DNA of 64,000 nucleotides, taken from contig QCXZ01000041.1 of the NCBI GenBank assembly GCA_025024175.1, positions 7,311,786 to 7,375,785 of the forward strand, in the 5' to 3' direction. Under the pieces are notes generated by a model. That model ran no database searches and was not told where the DNA came from. It saw only the letters and a list, made by a program, of their open reading frames with translations. Below, piece after piece: positions 1-12,720 of the stretch; position 1 is the stretch's first letter, and every line of letters starts with the position of its first letter. Both the position numbers and the translations under genes were made by a program. The DNA comes from Rhyzopertha dominica (lineage: Eukaryota; Arthropoda; Insecta; Coleoptera; Bostrichidae).

Positions 1-770
1 TGTTATCTCTGGTGACATCGCGGGGCACAAGATTCCATATACAGCCTTTCACCGTTAGCCTTAGCCTAAGGGAGCCTATCGTCATCGCACCTATTTACTT
101 TTGAGGTTCACCAGTTCCTTGTGACCTGAAGAGATCGCCCCGAACTTAAGCTGTGTATACTACTTGTTATTTGAATATTTCGTTGAGATTCACGTTCATT
201 AGTTGTCTATAAATCAATTCAGTTTATATTGTACTTTCAAATCTCTTTCTCATTGTCAAGTAATTGAGTATTATTTAACATTAACTTCAATCTTTTGACT
301 AGTTTCGTTAGCATTTTGCATTAGTGTTTTGCATTTATAGTTCTGTTTCAATTACAACGGTAGAGTTTTGCTTTGGTTGTTCAATAGTGTTATAATTTTT
401 TAAATTCAATTCCTTTCGGTTCACGATACCCGAAACAGCCTTTTTGGAGTTAATTTTCAGATATTTCAGTGGATACCTCGATATACGTATACCGAGGACA
501 CCGCTGGATGCATGTAAGTACTTGGGTTGTATTTTTGCTGAATAGAATTTGTTGAACAATCGTTGAATTTTTTTGTTGAGATATTCCTGTTAGATCACAG
601 AATTTTTGACATCTTTCCCCCGCGGTTTGTGATTGGCGGATATTCGCTTAGCGGTAAAATCACGTGGCGCCCTTGTTTTTTTTACCATCGGTGAATACCC
701 CGCCCATCTCCACTAAAGCTGGCAGCCCGCTTAAGCGCACATATTAATTGACCTTTCGGGTTATAATTTT
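1..770. other. Unassigned sequence, possibly retroelement-derived
   Basis: No coding frame here is convincing. Two short motifs hint at an old retroelement. At 113-136 CTGAAGAGATC is followed by a GAAC and then AGCTGTG, which resembles a decayed version of the hammerhead at 59.67 kb. At 665-672 TGGCGCCC matches the start of a lysine-tRNA primer binding site. Neither motif is enough to name an element. Confidence 0.2.
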
Positions 771-1365
771 TCATTAATTGTCACTTAGTTTGTTTTCTTG
801 ATTTTTTCCTTGTTTAAAAAAAAACGCCACAATATCTCCGAATACATTTAATATATTCAAAAACTGAAAATACTATCAGATAGGAAATAAAGTTTCTCAT
901 GAATAGTGTATTAGAAAATTTATTCAAAATTTTGACATTTCCAAAAAACCTATTTTGAACCCTGCTCGTACGATTTTTTTAAATTTTGGTGTTGTATAGA
1001 AAATCAAATTTCTGATCAGAAAGCGTTCTTGTAATTTTTTTGTTAAGTTAATAAATGTCGAGTTATTTGGAAAAAACCGTTTTTAAAATTTATATATTTT
1101 TGCTAATATCACGAAGACTGTTTGTCTTAGAAAAAATGTGTAGAGAGAAGAAATGCTCAAAACCTGATTACTAATCCTAGTACCTATAAGAAAAAAAAAG
1201 TATTGATTCAATTTGCAGCGGTTTTACCTTAATTCTGATGTTTTTGTAGGTACTACACAAACTTAATTAAGAGAAATACAAATTTAAAGCTTCCTCGAAA
1301 AGCATGCGCATTAAAATTCAGCATTTCCCTGACAAGGTCCGATTATTACGCACTTTCATTTTTAG
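771..1365. other. AT-rich, nothing recognised
   Basis: Long A and T runs with stop codons in every frame. I see no repeat, RNA gene or conserved motif. Confidence 0.5.
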
Positions 1366-1740
1366 CGGCTCTCAATATTCCCCCGATCGACACGTGAGAA
1401 CGCCGCCGACGTCGTCGTTCTGCTGGCCCCACGCTGTTTTAAATATTCGCCGAGATAAAAGGACATGCCGGAGGACGAAACTGAAGTCCGGTATGAGGAG
1501 TTGACAAAAAGTGGTCGCGCTACCTCTGATTGATAGGTGACAGTTTCACTAGACATCGGGCAAAAACCGCCGGCCTGAACTGCATCGCGCCCCCCGCCCG
1601 CCCCATTTCGCATTCCGATGCATCGGCTTTTAATTAGGCAGCGTAATTCTGCTCCGGATCGTGCGGTTTTGTCTTCCCGTGAATTCGAACTGCAAGCGGA
1701 AGGCAACGAGACCCGATAACTAGATCTCAAATACGAAAGT
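1366..1740. promoter_or_regulatory. CpG-richer block, candidate regulatory sequence
   Basis: CpG dinucleotides are frequent here against an AT-rich background, for example around 1385-1420 and 1590-1700. A 122-codon open frame on the minus strand (1362-1730) is rich in Ser and Arg, as expected from GC-rich non-coding DNA, and matches no family I know. Regulatory function is inference from composition alone. An isolated exon is the main alternative. Confidence 0.25.
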
Positions 1741-3800
1741 TTGTTGGTTTATTGCTGGTCAAGGCGTTTCTGGCGTCCCCCAAGGCTACTTATTTGGGAC
1801 CATTGTTATTGGTTTAATGACTTTAACATGATTCTAATCCCATTATTGATTTTTGATAAGATATTTTTCCTGGAGCGCGATAAAAAGCTTCATGAGAAAT
1901 TACGAAAACCGCTTCGTTCCTTAGGCGACATGATAAAAAAGTATAAAAACATGACTTAAATGTCTAAATGCTTTGGTAAATAAAGTTTAAAGTTAGCGAA
2001 ACAGCATCGACGTCAGGCTTGTATTCTCGATGTTTTTGGAGTTTTACAGAATAGAATAAAGAAGGCTTCGTTGGCCGTCTGACGATACCGAGATTAGTCA
2101 CGTCTAATTTCGATAATTTCAAACACTTCAAATGTAAATAATACAATTATCATTTTTGTACCCACTAGTTCAGTTCGCAACATTCGCACAATAATTATTT
2201 TCCTAATTCTATTACTTATATATAATGATAAAATATCATAATACAATAAAATCAGTTACTATAATTACTACGAAATCAAAAGCAATCTTGCGTAGGTACA
2301 ATATGAGGCTATAAAGCAATACATTTGTATGCATTTTGTTATCAATTATGACCAAGTGTGATGGAGCGGATAACAAAATCTAGTAACTTGTATATCAGCA
2401 TCATCCCATTATTTACAAAAAAAAAATCTCTCAAATTAATTACCTAATATTTACAAAAGTATAAACTCTTTTAATCACTGTATGTAAAAAACATTATAAG
2501 AATCTGAAAAAATCGTCATTCTGACATACGTTAATGAAAAGATTATTGCAGAGGACAAATACCGAAATGCTAAACTTAATCACCCCTAACCATTACCATG
2601 TAATTGTAGAAGTAATATCTGAAGATATTTACGAAGCACTTTAATTGTTTTTAAGGGTTACCTGCAAATTTCTAATAATATATAATTGAAATCATGACTT
2701 CCCAGTCACAAGAGCTCATCAAAGTTAATTTACACCAGCTGCTTCTAAAATAACGACGTACGGATGGTACAGAGACCTAGATTGGCCTAGGTAGGACTGA
2801 CGACCTAATTCACTGGGCTTTTTTTTACTTACCTACTGTAGTAGTTGTAGTTCGTAAAGCCACCGCTATATGATCCAGGTCAGTTTTCATCCTTTTGGTA
2901 CCTAACCGAAAGTGTAGAAGCTTTATTGCCGGATTGTTTTGTGGGTAGTAAAAGAGTAAAAGATTTACATTGAAGACAACATACAATAGTAATTGAGTAA
3001 TTGAGTAATTGAGTAATTGTTTATGACTAGAAAGTAATAAAAATATACCTTAAAAAGAACGCTTTTATATATAACAATAAAACAACAAACACAATAAATG
3101 GAGTAATCTTAAACTTTTAAGGAAATGGAATATTTCTGCGTTTAAAGTGATCTAACATTTCTTAGTAAGAATAAGAGTTTTCGGAAAAAACGATCGCTTG
3201 TATGTGCTCGTGCTTTTATTGCAATTTGTATTCCATGGGAAATATAGATGATAGCTCATTTTCATTCAAACACTCCGTATAAGTGCATATAATGATTTGT
3301 TTGATTTGATGCCTAGGGTTATTTGTTCATATTTTAAAGCTATTTTAATATAAAGTAAAACTTCAATACAATTATTGCACACGCTACAGATTATACTTCG
3401 ATGTGAAGTAAGTTAAAATTTTAGCTTATTCGTGAAAGAATGACAGACGAATACTGAGGACTCATTGTACAAACTTCAACAGTCTTAATGAAATTGTAGT
3501 ATGTAGAAATAAAAACTGTTCCTTTAAATGCAGCGGTAGATAAAAAGAGCTCAAATCACTATTATGTAGATGAGGTCTTTGTGCCAATTAATTAAAAAAA
3601 TATGTGTAAGTTTAATAGCTGTCTTAAGCCCTTTTCGGCTTCCGGTTTTCAGTTCAGTTCCGATGATCAGTTTTTAAATACTTTATTTTATTTTACTAAA
3701 CTAAAAAAAATTCTGCTACTTTAAATGAAGTACTTAACAAAAATGACAACTGAATTAGGCACTAGATAATAAGAGTAAACCGGTATTTTTTTTTATGAAT
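1741..3800. other. AT-rich, no gene seen
   Basis: Open frames of 60-72 codons at 1741-1959 (plus) and 1964-2146 (minus) carry no recognisable domain. Apart from the short tandem repeat at 2988-3019 I see nothing in this stretch. Confidence 0.5.
2988..3019. repeat. 8-bp tandem repeat, four units
   Basis: The unit AGTAATTG occurs four times in a row without interruption. Confidence 0.85.
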
Positions 3801-4140
3801 TTCCGGTTTGAAGCTACAGCGTCCTGTAATATTTCAAGACATCAACTTAATAATCGCACTCCGCATCTCTTGCATATTTCCCCAGCAGAGCAATCGACAG
3901 CGAATAAAACCAATCCATAAATCAGAGACGAAGAAAGCTGAACGTCACGCACATTATATAATTACGCTGGATGCGGCTAATTCCACCCGTATATGTAAAT
4001 GAGCTGAAAATTTATTTGACAGGCAGAATTGGCCTCGGTAGCAGTCGCTACCGACAATTTCTATTAATCCACCATAATAAACGCTTGTCAAACGGCAACG
4101 ACAGCAACGTTTTTACGTATCTACGCTAGCCAATCTTTAA
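3801..4140. promoter_or_regulatory. Unique moderate-GC block, candidate regulatory sequence
   Basis: Mixed-composition sequence with no repeat character and no supported coding frame. The 64-codon frame at 3808-4002 is not recognisable. It contains AT-rich homeodomain-like cores such as TTTATT and TAATTC. Function is inferred only from contrast with the surrounding AT-rich DNA. Confidence 0.2.
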
Positions 4141-5870
4141 TGAATACATTATGGTGGTTCACCAAACCGTTGAGTAGTGATAGGATGTAGCGAGTAACTG
4201 CTATAATTCAGGAACCTACACAACGATTCACTTTCGATACCATATAAAATAACCACTCTAGATCTTAGATCTGAACCCGTTTTCTTTGTTCCTGATAATC
4301 TTGTTAAAACTAAATGAAATTTGAGGCTTAAAGTTATCAATTACATTATTAGTGTGGGATATTCCTTAGGTTAAAATATCACGATTTAGTAAAAATTATC
4401 TTAGTCTAAGTTAAAACTAATAAATACACCCGCTGTTAAAATATAAATTCATTTTTGGACACATTTTTTCTGTTTAATAAAATTATTACAAGCGCGCTTT
4501 AAAAAGGAATGATAAATTAAACTAGTGTAAATTTGTCTGAGTTGCGGCAATGTGTAGTACGTTTCAATTATAATTATGTCGCTTCGACGTTTTAAATTTC
4601 CTTCCAGCTTCTTGGAGACAATATGGCGACAATGACGCTAACCTCTTCATACAGGAACACTAGCTGCACGTGACGCCATCTACATTACTTCACGCGATTT
4701 TCAACCGTCATAACTTATCATGTTGCCCTGTATATATTTTTTTGATAACATAACTATTGCTCCATCTCTATACTATTAAAAAACATATTGTTTGTTGATG
4801 ATACTATGTATTATAGCAGTTTTTTAAGTAGACTTTGATTCGAAAGCGGTAAACGTAAAGAGTGTTGTCATTTTTAACTTCGCTTTGTCAATCATTGGAT
4901 TACAACGGGCGTTAATTGGGTCATGTAAGCAGGTGATGGTTTTTGTCGTCGTGAACATACGTCAATGTACTGGTGCAACAAACTGAACACTGAACTGTCG
5001 CCTGACTGTCATTTGTGTCGATTGTCAAACGAGTTTCATTTGCAAATTACGCCCAGATTATGGTTACTCATAGGGTATTCCGAGATTTGTAAACGTTTTT
5101 GCATAATGAACAGTGCCCTTGTTAACCACAGGTAACAGTAATAGCTTCTTATCTATCGCAGTGTCTATCGGGCCAAAGATCAAAGATGTTTATCAAATTA
5201 TACGAACGCATTTACACAGACCGTTATGTTCGTGTTAGAAAAAGAAAACCAAGCTTTGCTTCTTCCTCTAATTTCATTACTACGTTCTGGAGTTCTTTTT
5301 TTCTTATTGTTACGGACGTTTTATTGTCCGCAACATTATTTTTGCGGTTCAATTTGCTTAGTCCGATGTTCTGTTGAACAAAATCCACAAAATCTTTTAT
5401 CGGTTCTGTGCAGCCACTTCTACTTCAAATTACTATGTTGCTTTGTCTTTTATTCTCACTTGTTTTTACTTTTGTATCTAAGACTTTATACTCACGACTG
5501 AGGAGCGACTTACCCCTAAAGTTCGAGCATTACGGTTTACTTCGGTTTCTATATCTACAGCTTTTCTTGAGCTTTTCTTGAGCCATACCTGTTCCACCAG
5601 TTCTGGTAATTATTCCAGTAATGTGTAATTATACTAAGTTGCTAATTAAGTTATGTAAGACAATAAAGAAAAATGGTCTTTTACACTGCAAAAAGATTGA
5701 CGAGGTTGAATTTCAATTTAATCAATCTCCTCTAGTCCCCGAATTTGTCGCTTATTATTAAATTTATATGTGTAACTAAAAAAGTATTTTTTTTCGAAAA
5801 TTAAGAGATTATAATGTGCGGTTCTGTTCCTTTTATCAACGACATAAGTAATGCATAACTACCACTTTTC
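4141..5870. other. No gene recognised
   Basis: The 91-codon frame at 5226-5501 is rich in Leu, Phe and Ser, as expected from T-rich DNA, and shows no domain. No RNA gene or repeat is seen. Confidence 0.5.
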
Positions 5871-6440
5871 ATTTCCCGCATCATCAAAAACCTGAAATCA
5901 GCAACGGAGCCCAACACCAATCCGCCGACCCATTCCAATTAACCCCGGTGCTGAATCAGTATAAGCACGAGCCGGGCGTTAATTTTCTGCTCCTGTAGGA
6001 TCAAAATAAGAAGACANAANTAACAGGTTCCGGTTATAATGACGTCACGTCCGGAACTCATTATTTCCCGCGTTATTTCAAGTTGCACCCTTAATATCTT
6101 TCGTTTCCCTTTGGACTACTAATGTCCGACGGTCGTTATTTTCCTGCTTATGAAGTCCGCGTCGGGTCAGCCAGGACGCGCCTGATTAAACAAGCGAGAT
6201 TGTTTCGCGCCATACTCAGGAAAAATTCGCGAAGTAAACGGGAAAGTTCTGATGAAATCCAGAGGCTAGGAGCGCAGAATTGTCTTGCAAGCCAAAGTGA
6301 AATGTGTATAGAGCGAAGTGTGTCGCATGGTTCCTTCTCGGGTCCACTTTCTATTGAAGTCTGCATTGTATTAATGCTTACAGATATAATTAAGCTAGTT
6401 ACTTTTATTCTCTTTTCATATACGTTGGAAGTAACGTAAT
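5871..6440. promoter_or_regulatory. CpG-richer block, candidate regulatory sequence
   Basis: CpG-richer DNA with a paired TGACGTCACG CRE-like site near 6040. The 105-codon plus frame (6122-6439) overlaps a 72-codon minus frame, and neither shows a known domain. Two ambiguous bases lie at about 6016-6020. A short exon cannot be excluded. Confidence 0.25.
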
Positions 6441-6639
6441 CTGTTTGTCAATAAATGCCATCGCATAAACACGTGCTTTTTTCTTTCTTCGTTGCTGCTA
6501 CAATAAACCATAAGCTTAGGTCTGACAATATACGTTGCAGATGTCGATATAATGTCGATCATTAAGATCGCTGGGTTTCCAAATCNCAACACTCGTAATT
6601 ATTACACTATTACAGCATTGTAACCGAAATTCTAAATTT

Positions 6640-7565
6640 TTATATAACGCATATTTTATATTTGCACTTCTTTATCCTATGATATAGTGATTAAGGCTTT
6701 CGCTGACGGAGTCCTCTAAGAGGATTCTCACCAAGTCCACCACATGGAGTAGGCCTATTTGAGGGATCTAATCAGTTTTATCCGCTGGAAACTATCCAAC
6801 TTAGATGAACAGCTACTGGCCCTTCATCTAAAGGTCAGCACTACTCCGGACCCCTTTGATTGGGAGAAGACTGATAAGATTACTCAAGTTTACAATAGCG
6901 GCCGCTGGAAGAGGAAATTTAGCAGAATCAGAAAGAGGAGTCAATGACGAACGCATTCTCGACACCAGATGCACGGTGGTAAGCCTTACTGACCGCACAC
7001 ACACAGCGCACGAAGTCTCAGCCCTACCAAAAAAAGAGGAAAGTGTGTGCCATCGGCCATCGCCAAAGTAGAAACTGCTATCTAAGTTTTGCCAGAACAT
7101 TAAGCCGAAGAAATTCGCAACGAAACAGAGATCTTGAGAAAAGACAAACTACCAAAAAGCAACCTGTTGGCGAGGGAACGCATATCGCTTCAGACAAACT
7201 GCGAGATCTGCTGTTGCGGAGCATGCTGTTCAACAGGGACATAAAACAGACTGTAACCAGACCACGATTTGATTGATACTGCCAAACGCTACTATGCTCG
7301 CTTACAACGTGAAATCTCGAAACACCAGCAAACTGAAACCGCAAGGAGAAAACGTTGAAAATAGACAGGGCATGGTTGCCGGTTTTGCGGAAGACCGACT
7401 ACATAATCTGTCGCTGTCCAGTGACAGGGGTAACCGAGAGTCAGTTTGTATTCGCTCGGATACAGTTACGTCCAGGATGATTTCTGCTCTGAAGATGCTC
7501 ACCACTGCAGTAGGCGAAACGAGCAAAGATAAATTTGTCCTAGTTGATTTTTTATTGTTTGATTT
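6640..7565 (+). mobile_element. Penelope-like element, internally deleted
   Basis: Read with frame changes, the plus strand shows the N-terminal region of Penelope-like polyproteins: TVVSLTDRTHTAHEVSAL near 6970-7025, then IAKVETAI, AEEIRNETEILR and KLPKSNL to about 7170. The sequence then jumps to the far C-terminus: AVAEHAVQQGHKTD (about 7215-7260) and RYYARLQREISKHQ (about 7285-7330), which match the end of the GIY-YIG endonuclease region. The whole RT is missing. The 3' tail carries the CTGAAGA-hairpin-GAAAC layout at 7489-7520. Frameshifts and stops make it non-functional. The family call rests on remembered family motifs. Confidence 0.7.
7489..7524 (+). other. Hammerhead-like motif in Penelope tail, degenerate
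   Basis: CTGAAGA (7489-7495) is followed by one extra base, an imperfect hairpin and GAAAC (7516-7520). The extra base after the CUGANGA box and the weak stem II depart from the active consensus, so this is probably a relic. Confidence 0.4.
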
Positions 7566-8505
7566 GAAGATGGATTGACCAGTGAAGTATTTAAAATTAA
7601 AACGGGACATTAATATTAAAAAATGTAAAGTTAATTTAGCGCTTTTTATAACAGTAGAAGATGTAGTTATTCTCATCTGTTTTAGCTATGCCATTGTCTG
7701 CATAACCATTAATTTAAAAGGAACAAAGGTAGTAGGCATATCCGTACTTGTAGTATAAGTAATATAGATATTTTCAGTTAATCTTTCTTCAGATAATTTT
7801 TGCCACCTTAATTTTAAAATTTCATTACGAATTCCAGAACAAATTATTGACTCTTTGTAATAACTAAAACGCAAATAGCAAGAATTTGTACCATTTATTT
7901 ATATTAATTGTAATAGCGTTTTCAAATAGACTAAATACTATCACTTGGTATGCTTTTATAGCACAGAAAGAAAAGAACTGTAAGTATTAAGAATTAATCT
8001 AAAAAATACTTTCATAATAAGTCCCTGGCTCCCAGCGAGTACATTTAGGGAGAAAATTTGATGGTTCCATTTTTAATATGCCTTATAAGTAACTGATTTT
8101 AAAAATAAAAAGTTACGATGCGATTATTTCTGACAATTATTTTTGTTACGGTTTTACCGAGCACAGTAGGACCTGAATGAAACGAAATGGACTCTAAAGA
8201 AAATAGCGGAGTTACTCAAGGATCCAATTTGGGACCTACATTGTTCTTAATGTACTCTATTGCTGTTTTGCTTTTTTATTAGTCGTCAGCTTAAGTATAT
8301 CTGGAAATGAAAATAAAACGGTCTCAGTTTGATTAAGAAGCTGACACTTCATTGATCTGGAGACCTTAAATATGTTGAGCAGTCTGTTGCTTAACAAAAG
8401 AGGATGAGTTTAGAGCTGCACATTTTTTATTTGTGATTATAAGCCACAGCTCGAAATTCATCATTATTTTATTATAATATGGTTACCGTGTTTGAGCATA
8501 GCTGT
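7566..8505. other. AT-rich, nothing recognised
   Basis: No coding frame above 62 codons and no recognised repeat. Confidence 0.5.
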
Positions 8506-8900
8506 CAGGTAACGAATTCTCACGATCTATAAAGATATTCCAAGGATCGCGAAGTCCGTCACCTCGATGACGGTACTGCTCGAAATTTTTCCCCATTACC
8601 CGAGTTCAAGATCGTGCTTTGCAGCGGACCACCCGAGTGCCCCGTGTAATTAAAACACGATGCTATATTTACAGTGCGATTGGCTCGTATATAATCAGTA
8701 TGTAAATCGTGCCCACGAACTAACCATATTTATTAACCCAATATTGACGTTATATTTAAATTATACGGCTGCGTACCGTACCGCCGAGCGGGAGAGTTGT
8801 TATTACACCACAGGTAATTACCGTATCGGTGGTATCTCTTGCGGAGATACGGAAGGCACCGCCATGGATAGCCGGTATTGAGTTCGGAAACTTCCAACGA
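8506..8900. promoter_or_regulatory. CpG-richer block with small hairpin
   Basis: CpG-rich relative to its flanks. It includes a perfect 7-bp hairpin, GTATCTC-TTGCG-GAGATAC, at about 8831-8849. The overlapping plus frames of 73 and 83 codons have no recognisable domain. Regulatory role is inference. Confidence 0.25.
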
Positions 8901-9317
8901 GATCATTGCGACAGAGCACAAGAATTCAGAGAAATAGATGATGAAGATCTAAGTTTAGAATACGTAACCACGCGGATTGTGAAACGTTGGGAACAAAACC
9001 CACTTTCGTTAAGGGAAAAATTAGCACCAACAGTTTTTTGCGAAAAGTCTCTCCTTCAAAGAAAATCATGTTGCTATTAAAGGTCTTTTATATACAGGAG
9101 GATATAGTTATATTAGCATGAATTGTGCCTCCGTAAAAAAATTATTTTCTTTCTAGATTTTTTTAGACATTGTCAAATATTTTTCAACATTTGTAGTTCT
9201 TGAAAATGAGATACGCCTATTTTACTGGAATTGTTACTACAGTTTGACATACAACATTAAATATTGTATTAACTAAAGCTGATTATCTTGTAAAAAAACG
9301 AAACGAAATAAATATAT
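8901..9317. other. No gene recognised
   Basis: The tail of an 83-codon frame runs to 9080 without recognisable homology. The rest is AT-rich. Confidence 0.45.
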
Positions 9318-9397
9318 GCCTATTGCGAGAATCGAACTCTTTTCGGCTGCACAGTCCCTCTCCATGTCAACACACTATCCACTCGACCATATTGCTT
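9318..9397 (-). repeat. tRNA-like sequence, probable SINE head
   Basis: On the minus strand GGTCGAGTGGATAG resembles an RNA polymerase III A box, and AGTTCGATTCTCG, about 40 bases later, matches the B box and T-arm. The presumed acceptor stems do not pair, so this is not an intact tRNA gene. A tRNA-derived SINE head or a pseudo-tRNA fits best. Confidence 0.6.
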
Positions 9398-10795
9398 AAG
9401 CTTACTTAATAACCGAAAATTCAGGAGCCACGTGCTATCTTTTATTAATAATGACTTCTGTTTCATTTTACAGTTGTCGTGCACAATCATAGTTTTCTGA
9501 GCATAATTATGGAGCTTTTTGGGTATAGTTGCTTGCAAATTTTTATTTGTACCTTTGTAGACATTTACTTCTTACTTCAATGCAAAATTCATTAGTATTT
9601 GGGCAAAAGAAAAGTATAATCTTCACTGTAGAAAGGAGGCCATTTTTTGTCGTAGGGTCTAATAAATATATTTATAATTAATTTTTATTTGCCAAATGTT
9701 CTAGTGGGTGGTGCACAGACCTTTTAGACCCACTGCATGGATCCTTGCTTTATTTTGAGCGTCTTAGTGGTGTATCTAGGTCTCATCTCATGTTACAAGC
9801 TATATAAAAGAAATCTTCATTTTGAGGCAAACCAGTGAAGTTCTCCTGGCAAGGATATCGTCTACACAATTACCAAGCAGCTTAGTTTCATCGAGCCGAC
9901 ACCCTGTTCATATATAAATCTTCACATAGGATTTAAAAACGCATGCTCTGACATTTTTACTTCCCTAGCAATAACAAAAGGAGAATCATAAGTTTATATA
10001 AGTATATAAGATAAAATGACTACTTCATGATCGAAACAAAACAGAAAGCGTTTTTTGTCCTTACTTCTGTCAGTCTCCAGAGAAGTCAACTACAATGATT
10101 CATTATAGTATGTAAGCCGTCATTCTTTAAGATGACGAATCAAATTCATTGGCTTACACATTCGCATGGCATTGTTCGAGCGTTTAGATGACTGTTTAAA
10201 AAGCGCTGGTTGGATGTTAGTATTAGCTCAAAAAAATATAGATGGAAAAGCGAGATACATAAGGACAATACCGCAGGTAAACCAAACTGCAGAAAGCCAG
10301 CAATTCTTCTTTTGGTAGTTAATATTACAGACGGAATTTGAAACTTTTATATTAAAAAGTGAACTCAGGCTTTCATCGTTGACGATGACAGCAATGTATG
10401 TTCAAGTTTCGAGTGCGCTAATGCAAACATCATAAGTAGTTTATTTTATTTTACTAGGTCGATAACCACTGATCCTACAAAGAAGGCATTACCCATATAA
10501 GACAATAAATTGATTTGTTTGTTTATGCGTTTTTTTTTAATTCTGCTATTTAAGCAATCAAGCGACCCGTTTATTACGAGTGGGAGATCTTTATATCCCA
10601 GCTTCAGTTAAATCCGACTGTGTATTAATTATTTGTTATTGTACTTCCTATAATGCTGCAAATTAACCAAGAAACGCTTCTAAAAAAATCCTATTTAAGA
10701 AAAATATTTAAAACGCCTAAAACTGAAGAGACAAGTTCTTTTATATTACTCTAACATAATCTACGATACACTTGCTATGTATTCCTGCATCTTTT
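9398..10795. other. No gene recognised
   Basis: Apart from the start of a 72-codon minus frame that overlaps the tRNA-like sequence (to 9538), no frame of note is present, and I see no repeats or RNA genes. Confidence 0.5.
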
Positions 10796-11030
10796 TTTAT
10801 TGGATATATCGAATATTTTAGCTTGCAAGCAGCTGCTTTATGTAGGTGGCAAGCAACGGCGGATTGGAGGTAAAAGAGCAGATGTAGAGGAAGATATGCC
10901 CCAAATCGTGATCTCGGTAATTAATAGGGCTGCTCTGCCATTCATCTGGATTGTTTGCGAAGCGCGAGCCTGCAGGATTGTCAGTTTATGCGAGGTTACT
11001 CAGCAACTAGGAAGGTGTTAGGGAAAGAAT
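10796..11030. promoter_or_regulatory. Unique moderate-GC block, candidate regulatory sequence
   Basis: A 73-codon frame spans it, but its protein is unrecognisable. The block holds a TAATTA homeodomain core and a CATCTG E-box within about 40 bases (10918-10950). Candidate only. Confidence 0.25.
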
Positions 11031-12400
11031 ACGGTTTTTTACTGGCATAACTTATTTGCAATTTTTGTTTTTTTTTAGAATAAGAAAATAGATGGTCTCA
11101 ATAGACTAGTACGTACTTTACGATTCAATTTAACGTCTAGGTGCTGCTGTAGATGTATCATCTTACTTCGAGAACGACTTTAAAATAAAATCGTAGCAGT
11201 TAAGATGATTATAGCTTCGTAGTTGGTGGTATTCATACTCCTTTTTGCACATCCACTTGTTTTGCATATTAAAGAAATAATGTCCTTCGCTTAGTGATAA
11301 ACTTTTAGATTCCAACTTGGTCAAGCACACATTTTCTGGAGTTTTTTGTTTGTGGAAAAGCATTATCTGCTAAACTAGCAAAACACAACAACAACAAAGG
11401 AAGTTTATTGTGAAACATTACGCTCATCCACGGCTGCACTGTGCCGAACGTGACGAACTTTTCAAGCAATTCAAATGTAAAGCTTTGGAGACTATCCATC
11501 CGGACTTGGCACCACCAATTTCAATATGTCCTTGGAGAATTAAAGGAATATTTGGGCGTACAGCGCTTCGTCGCCAAGGAAGGGTCTCAGTAAGCTGTCA
11601 AAATGAATGTCACGATATGACAAATGCTTCAATTGTTTTGACGATTTTGTAGAAAAATGAGTAAGATTAATAAATAGATAATAAATTTTTTTCTATGTAA
11701 AGGATCTTATATTTATGACCCATGGAAGGTTGAAAAAACAGCCCTTCTAGTAAATGATGATCGCCAAATTTCAAAATTAATTTATTTTAATCCCTGGGGA
11801 TAGTGTCTTTATAAAAACACAAAATAAGCACATTTAATTTCGGAAGTGCAAAAAAGGCATATATCAATATAACCAGTTTTCTAGATTTAAAGATGATCTA
11901 ATTTTATTTGATTAAATAAACTAATTGTTTCGTAGAATGTTTTCTTGAATAATTTACGTCCGATGCATTCTTTTTCATGGCATAGAGTGGATAACAATGT
12001 CCAAGTGATTATTGTGCTTAATCTACCTTGAAGTTTTGAATTGATTTTAAAACTGATACATTAATATTACTAATTTATTTATGCAGGTAGATGAGAGTAC
12101 TACAATCAACAAACTACTGGGTTTCGAAGAACTTTAATTACCGGTGTTAGAGTTTAAAAACACTTTCTCTAGATTAAGTGTATGAAAATGTATGTAATTT
12201 ATGATTTATGTATCTTTGGTTGCAGTTATAGTTTACCGACGAATATTAGAGAGTATAAACAATGGGCGCTGAAATTCTCCACAACTTTAGATTGACTACA
12301 TACCAGTAGCGACATGGGGTAGAGATGTTCAGTTTTGCGCATTTTTTTAAATAATTTTGTTTGACGAAATTCAACATTATTTCGCAATAAACAGAAGCCC
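11031..12400. other. No gene recognised
   Basis: Overlapping frames of 64-80 codons on both strands at 11163-11652 have no recognisable domain. The rest is AT-rich. Confidence 0.45.
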
Positions 12401-12720
12401 AGAAGTGTCTTATTACGTTGCTTGGCAACCCCGTAGGATCTACAGTCCTGCTTTACAGACGAACAATACCGTCTTGCCGTCATTATCCCCGCGGAATCTG
12501 CGAATAAACCTGACTGCATCGATTCCGCCTGTAATTGGACATGGATCCGATGACAACCGGCCGAGATTGTTTATTTCTCTGCAGGAGTTAGAATAAAGCT
12601 GGTCCCGGTTTGGCACGGTTTCAAGTGACCAGCCGGTGGTGACGATCTTATCTCCTTTTAAAATGAAAATCTTCCGCACGCTGACAGTAATGAGCGACCG
12701 AATGTGTGGAGGGGTGGAGA
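12401..12720. promoter_or_regulatory. CpG-richer block with an X-box
   Basis: CpG-richer sequence with overlapping short frames on both strands (79-97 codons), none recognisable. It contains the palindromic RFX-type site annotated separately. It could be an enhancer or promoter of a gene outside the window. This is inference. Confidence 0.3.
12417..12429. promoter_or_regulatory. RFX X-box-like palindrome
   Basis: GTTGCTTGGCAAC is an inverted repeat of GTTGC/GCAAC and fits the RFX X-box consensus, which in animals marks ciliary and other RFX targets. One occurrence could be chance. Confidence 0.35.

Noticed and set aside
1362..1730. 122-codon minus-strand frame as a gene
   Set aside because: Composition tracks local GC content, with no domain and no splice or polyadenylation context that I could support.
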